A DNA stretch of 16,378 nucleotides from Paludibacter sp. (lineage in GTDB: Bacteria > Bacteroidota > Bacteroidia > Bacteroidales > Paludibacteraceae): contig JAQTOL010000019.1 of NCBI GenBank assembly GCA_028748945.1, forward strand, positions 1-16,378, given 5' to 3'. Under the pieces are notes generated by a model that ran no database searches, was not told the origin of the DNA, and saw only the letters and a program-made list of their open reading frames with translations. The translations under genes were made by a program, and so were the position numbers. Positions 14,430 through 16,378 of the stretch are shown here, piece after piece (position 1 is the stretch's first letter; each line of letters opens with the position of its first letter).

Positions 14430-15917
14430 TTATTTGAAGAATTTATTGATTACAGGTATACTGCGTAATGGGAAATCGCGTTTAACCAATAAAACTAAAT
14501 AACCGATCATTAAAATTGATTTAAGTCCAACATTTACAAATTTGTAAGGCGTGTCAATGAACGTGCTTATTCCGTAAAGCACAATTGTCACAGCGGTATA
14601 TAGCCCGATTGTTTTGAGGTCATATTTTATCGGCATATGTTTTTGTCCAAAATAATATGAAACGACCATGATAACTAAATAACAAACAAATGCTGCCCAT
14701 GCACAACCCATATAACTATAAACAGGAACTAAAACCACATTCAAAATCACAATGATAATTGTTCCAAGAATAGAAAACCAGGCTCCATACATGGTTTTAT
14801 CTGTAAGTTTGTACCAGAGTGAGAGATTGAAGAAAACCCCTTGGAAAATGAACGAAAACAGCACTACCGGAACCACTTTTAGCCCTGCCCAATAATTGCG
14901 TTGAATAACGTATTTAAAGATATCCATGTAAAGCACCATTCCCAAGAAAATAAACAGCGCAATCAGAATATAGTATTTCATGGCATCGGCATATGCTTCC
15001 AGACTGTTTTTATCTTTCTTTTGAGCAAATATAAACGGTTCGTAGGAATAACGGAAAGCCTGAGTAAACATTAACATAACCAAGGCAATTTTCGATGTAG
15101 CTCCATAAATTCCTAACTCAGACGCACCAGTTTTTCCATGCATCAAAAATGGGAAAAGAATTTTGTCCAGCGTTTGATTCATGATTCCTGCAATTCCCAA
15201 AACAACCAATGGCAATGAGTATTTGAGCATTTGTTTAAGTAATACTTTGTCAAACTCGAATTTAACCACAAATACATCGAACAATAAAGCAATGGTTACC
15301 ATTGCAGTAGAGAATATATTGGCAATGAATACATAACCTACGCCATAATCGGGATTGTAAAACCAATTTATCAGATAAGGTGCTTTCACTGCCAACCAAG
15401 GGCAAATAACCAAAAAGAAAATATTGAAAAAGATATTTACTGCGATAGCGAATAAGTTTAGAAAAACAAATCGCACCGGTCGATTCTTAAACCGTAAATA
15501 AACATAAGGAATGCAGCCAAAAGCATCCATGGCTACAACTGTTCCCAGCAAGGCTATAAACTCTGAATGATTCTTGTAACCCATTGCGTTAGCAATAGGA
15601 TGCGAGAAAAATATACAAATCATTGCAAAAATGAAAGATGTTGTTCCAACTGTAATCAATGTTGTACTGTACACTTTACCGGCTTCTTCCTTATTTTTAT
15701 TGGCAAATCGGAGAAATCCGGTTTCCATGCCATAAGTAAGCATGACCAATAATAAAGCTGTCCAGGCATATAAATTGGTTACAATTCCATAATCAGCTGA
15801 ACTTGCCAGAACATAAGTATAAAGCGGAACCATCAACCAGTTCAGGAATTTCCCCAAAATGCTGCTAACTCCATATAGGGCGGTTTCCTTCGCCAGTTTT
15901 TTCATTTGTTGTGCCAT
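14430..15917 (-). CDS. Wzx-type polysaccharide flippase (oligosaccharide flippase/MATE-like MOP superfamily)
   Basis: A 495-residue inner-membrane protein with about 14 hydrophobic helices and no enzymatic motif. The start KKLAKETALYGVSSILGKFLNWLMVPLYTYVL (about residues 6-37) and YGMETGFLRFANK (about 61-73) are hallmark segments of polysaccharide biosynthesis/Wzx transporters in Bacteroidota. Wzx translocates undecaprenyl-diphosphate-linked glycan from the cytoplasmic to the periplasmic face. Its presence next to a Wzy_C protein and several GT2 enzymes supports Wzx-dependent O-antigen or oligosaccharide assembly rather than an ABC-exported glycan. ATG at 15917 is used; Met5 is an alternative. 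It follows the DUF2007 gene by 44 bases. Murein flippase MurJ is a more distant alternative and fits less well. Confidence 0.9.
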   Translation of the reverse strand: MAQQMKKLAKETALYGVSSILGKFLNWLMVPLYTYVLASSADYGIVTNLYAWTALLLVMLTYGMETGFLRFANKNKEEAGKVYSTTLITVGTTSFIFAMICIFFSHPIANAMGYKNHSEFIALLGTVVAMDAFGCIPYVYLRFKNRPVRFVFLNLFAIAVNIFFNIFFLVICPWLAVKAPYLINWFYNPDYGVGYVFIANIFSTAMVTIALLFDVFVVKFEFDKVLLKQMLKYSLPLVVLGIAGIMNQTLDKILFPFLMHGKTGASELGIYGATSKIALVMLMFTQAFRYSYEPFIFAQKKDKNSLEAYADAMKYYILIALFIFLGMVLYMDIFKYVIQRNYWAGLKVVPVVLFSFIFQGVFFNLSLWYKLTDKTMYGAWFSILGTIIIVILNVVLVPVYSYMGCAWAAFVCYLVIMVVSYYFGQKHMPIKYDLKTIGLYTAVTIVLYGISTFIDTPYKFVNVGLKSILMIGYLVLLVKRDFPLRSIPVINKFFK

Positions 15918-15961
15918 AAATCAGTTACAAGGTTTTATTTTCAAGTTATATGAAATATATT

Positions 15962-16249
15962 CTATTTCCTTTTGAAAAAATTCAGCACTTTTTCTGTCAG
16001 TTTCATTTCTGCTGAAGGTTCAAAGTCTTCTGCTTTCAGATAACCACCTTCGTAAAGAAGTTTGATGGCCTCTTCGGCTTGTTCCTTATAAACTTCCAGT
16101 TTAACACCACCATTTACATTTCCAAAGTAGGAACGGTTTACAAATTCATCTCTTCCGAAACATTCAATTCCGAAAGATTCCAAATATGATTTAACCATTT
16201 CAAAATCAATTGAACTGCTAAAAGATCTTACAACAATCAATTCGTTCAT
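15962..16249 (-). CDS. DUF2007 (putative signal-transducing) small protein
   Basis: A 95-residue soluble protein beginning MNELIVVRSFSSSIDFEMVKSYLESFGIECF. That segment is the DUF2007 pattern of a strand followed by a helix that covers the end of a chain, then a GGVKLEVYKEQAEEAIKLL segment (about residues 47-65) as the second strand-helix. It resembles PII/ACT-like ferredoxin folds; function is unknown to me. A lysine-rich C-terminus ends NFFKRK. The ATG at 16249 is preferred because the in-frame codon two residues upstream is TTG. It lies between the ruvB-like end and the flippase gene and may belong to either transcript. No membrane segment is present. Confidence 0.7.
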   Translation of the reverse strand: MNELIVVRSFSSSIDFEMVKSYLESFGIECFGRDEFVNRSYFGNVNGGVKLEVYKEQAEEAIKLLYEGGYLKAEDFEPSAEMKLTEKVLNFFKRK

Positions 16250-16310
16250 ATTCAAAAAATTTAAAGGTTTAATTATGAAAATAATTTTAGCTTTATTCCC
16301 TCTTTAAGGT

Positions 16311-16378
16311 CTAAAATAACGTTCCGGTTTCACCTAATCGTATTTTTCCTAAGTGTTTATACGCCAACTCCGTTACTT
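16311..16378 (-). CDS. ruvB: Probable RuvB Holliday junction helicase, C-terminal 21 residues only (runs off right edge)
   Basis: A minus-strand frame open from the window edge reads VTELAYKHLGK followed by IRLGETGTLF and a TAG stop at 16313-16311. RuvB proteins end in a winged-helix domain whose last conserved segment is RTPRGR followed by V/M-T-x-x-A-x-x-H-x-G. The visible VTELAYKHLG matches the distal part of that pattern. RuvB drives branch migration of Holliday junctions with RuvA. Only 21 residues are visible, so this rests on a short motif and on a remembered ruvB-flippase neighbourhood in Bacteroidales. The 61 bases between this stop and the DUF2007 start hold no clear terminator or promoter. 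Confidence 0.6.
   Translation of the reverse strand, partial: VTELAYKHLGKIRLGETGTLF

Noticed and set aside
6532..16249. Phase-variable capsule locus with invertible promoter
   Set aside because: No UpxY/UpxZ gene, recombinase or inverted repeats flanking a promoter were seen; it fits an LPS-type assembly operon better.
1..16378. Mobile element, prophage, CRISPR array or toxin-antitoxin/defence system
   Set aside because: No transposase, integrase, terminal repeats, regular spaced repeats or recognisable defence genes were seen on either strand.

Overview
The window is a compact, AT-rich bacterial chromosome segment, most likely from a member of the Bacteroidota, order Bacteroidales or a close relative. 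Three things point there: TAnnTTTG-type -7 promoter boxes upstream of several transcription units with few obvious Shine-Dalgarno sites; a free-standing methionine synthase activation domain; and a lipopolysaccharide-type glycan cluster downstream of what looks like the C-terminus of ruvB. The species cannot be named from this sequence. No insertion sequence, phage gene, rRNA or CRISPR array was seen, and no gene-free stretch exceeds 300 bases.

Region 1 (1-4845, all minus strand) is housekeeping. Read in the direction of transcription it holds a YgjP-type metallopeptidase, a dGTP triphosphohydrolase (dgt), a separate MetH reactivation domain, a good intrinsic terminator, a promoter, and then a tight trmD - DUF1294 - argC unit. 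argC runs off the left edge.

Region 2 (4846-6517) starts with a 177-base divergent intergenic region carrying several short palindromes and a -7 box in each direction. It is followed by an orphan LolD-type ABC ATPase (plus), tRNA-Arg(CCU) (minus), and an RNase H1 with an N-terminal hybrid-binding domain (plus).

Region 3 (6532-16378, all minus strand) is a surface-glycan assembly operon read from right to left. It begins after a ruvB-like C-terminal fragment and continues with a DUF2007 protein, a Wzx-type flippase, a small family 2 glycosyltransferase (GT2), a GT2 fused to a WaaP/InaA-like kinase, two paralogous GT2 enzymes, a 603-residue protein with two GT2 domains in tandem, another GT2, and an O-antigen ligase/polymerase of the Wzy_C type. 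Gaps are mostly 1-57 bases or short overlaps, so the set is probably one transcript. Together the genes would build a lipid-linked oligosaccharide from about seven GT2 domains, phosphorylate a sugar, flip the product across the inner membrane, and polymerise it or ligate it to lipid A-core. No sugar-nucleotide synthesis genes, initiating sugar-phosphate transferase or UpxY-type antiterminator lie inside the window. This favours an LPS core/O-antigen locus over a phase-variable capsule locus, but that is an inference.

The most unusual items are the GT2-kinase fusion, the double-GT2 protein, the Cys-containing insertion in the stand-alone MetH activation domain, and the palindrome-rich divergent control region at 4846-5022. 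Nothing here is a clearly unprecedented system. The best candidate for new biology is the kinase-fused glycosyltransferase and the phosphorylated glycan it implies.
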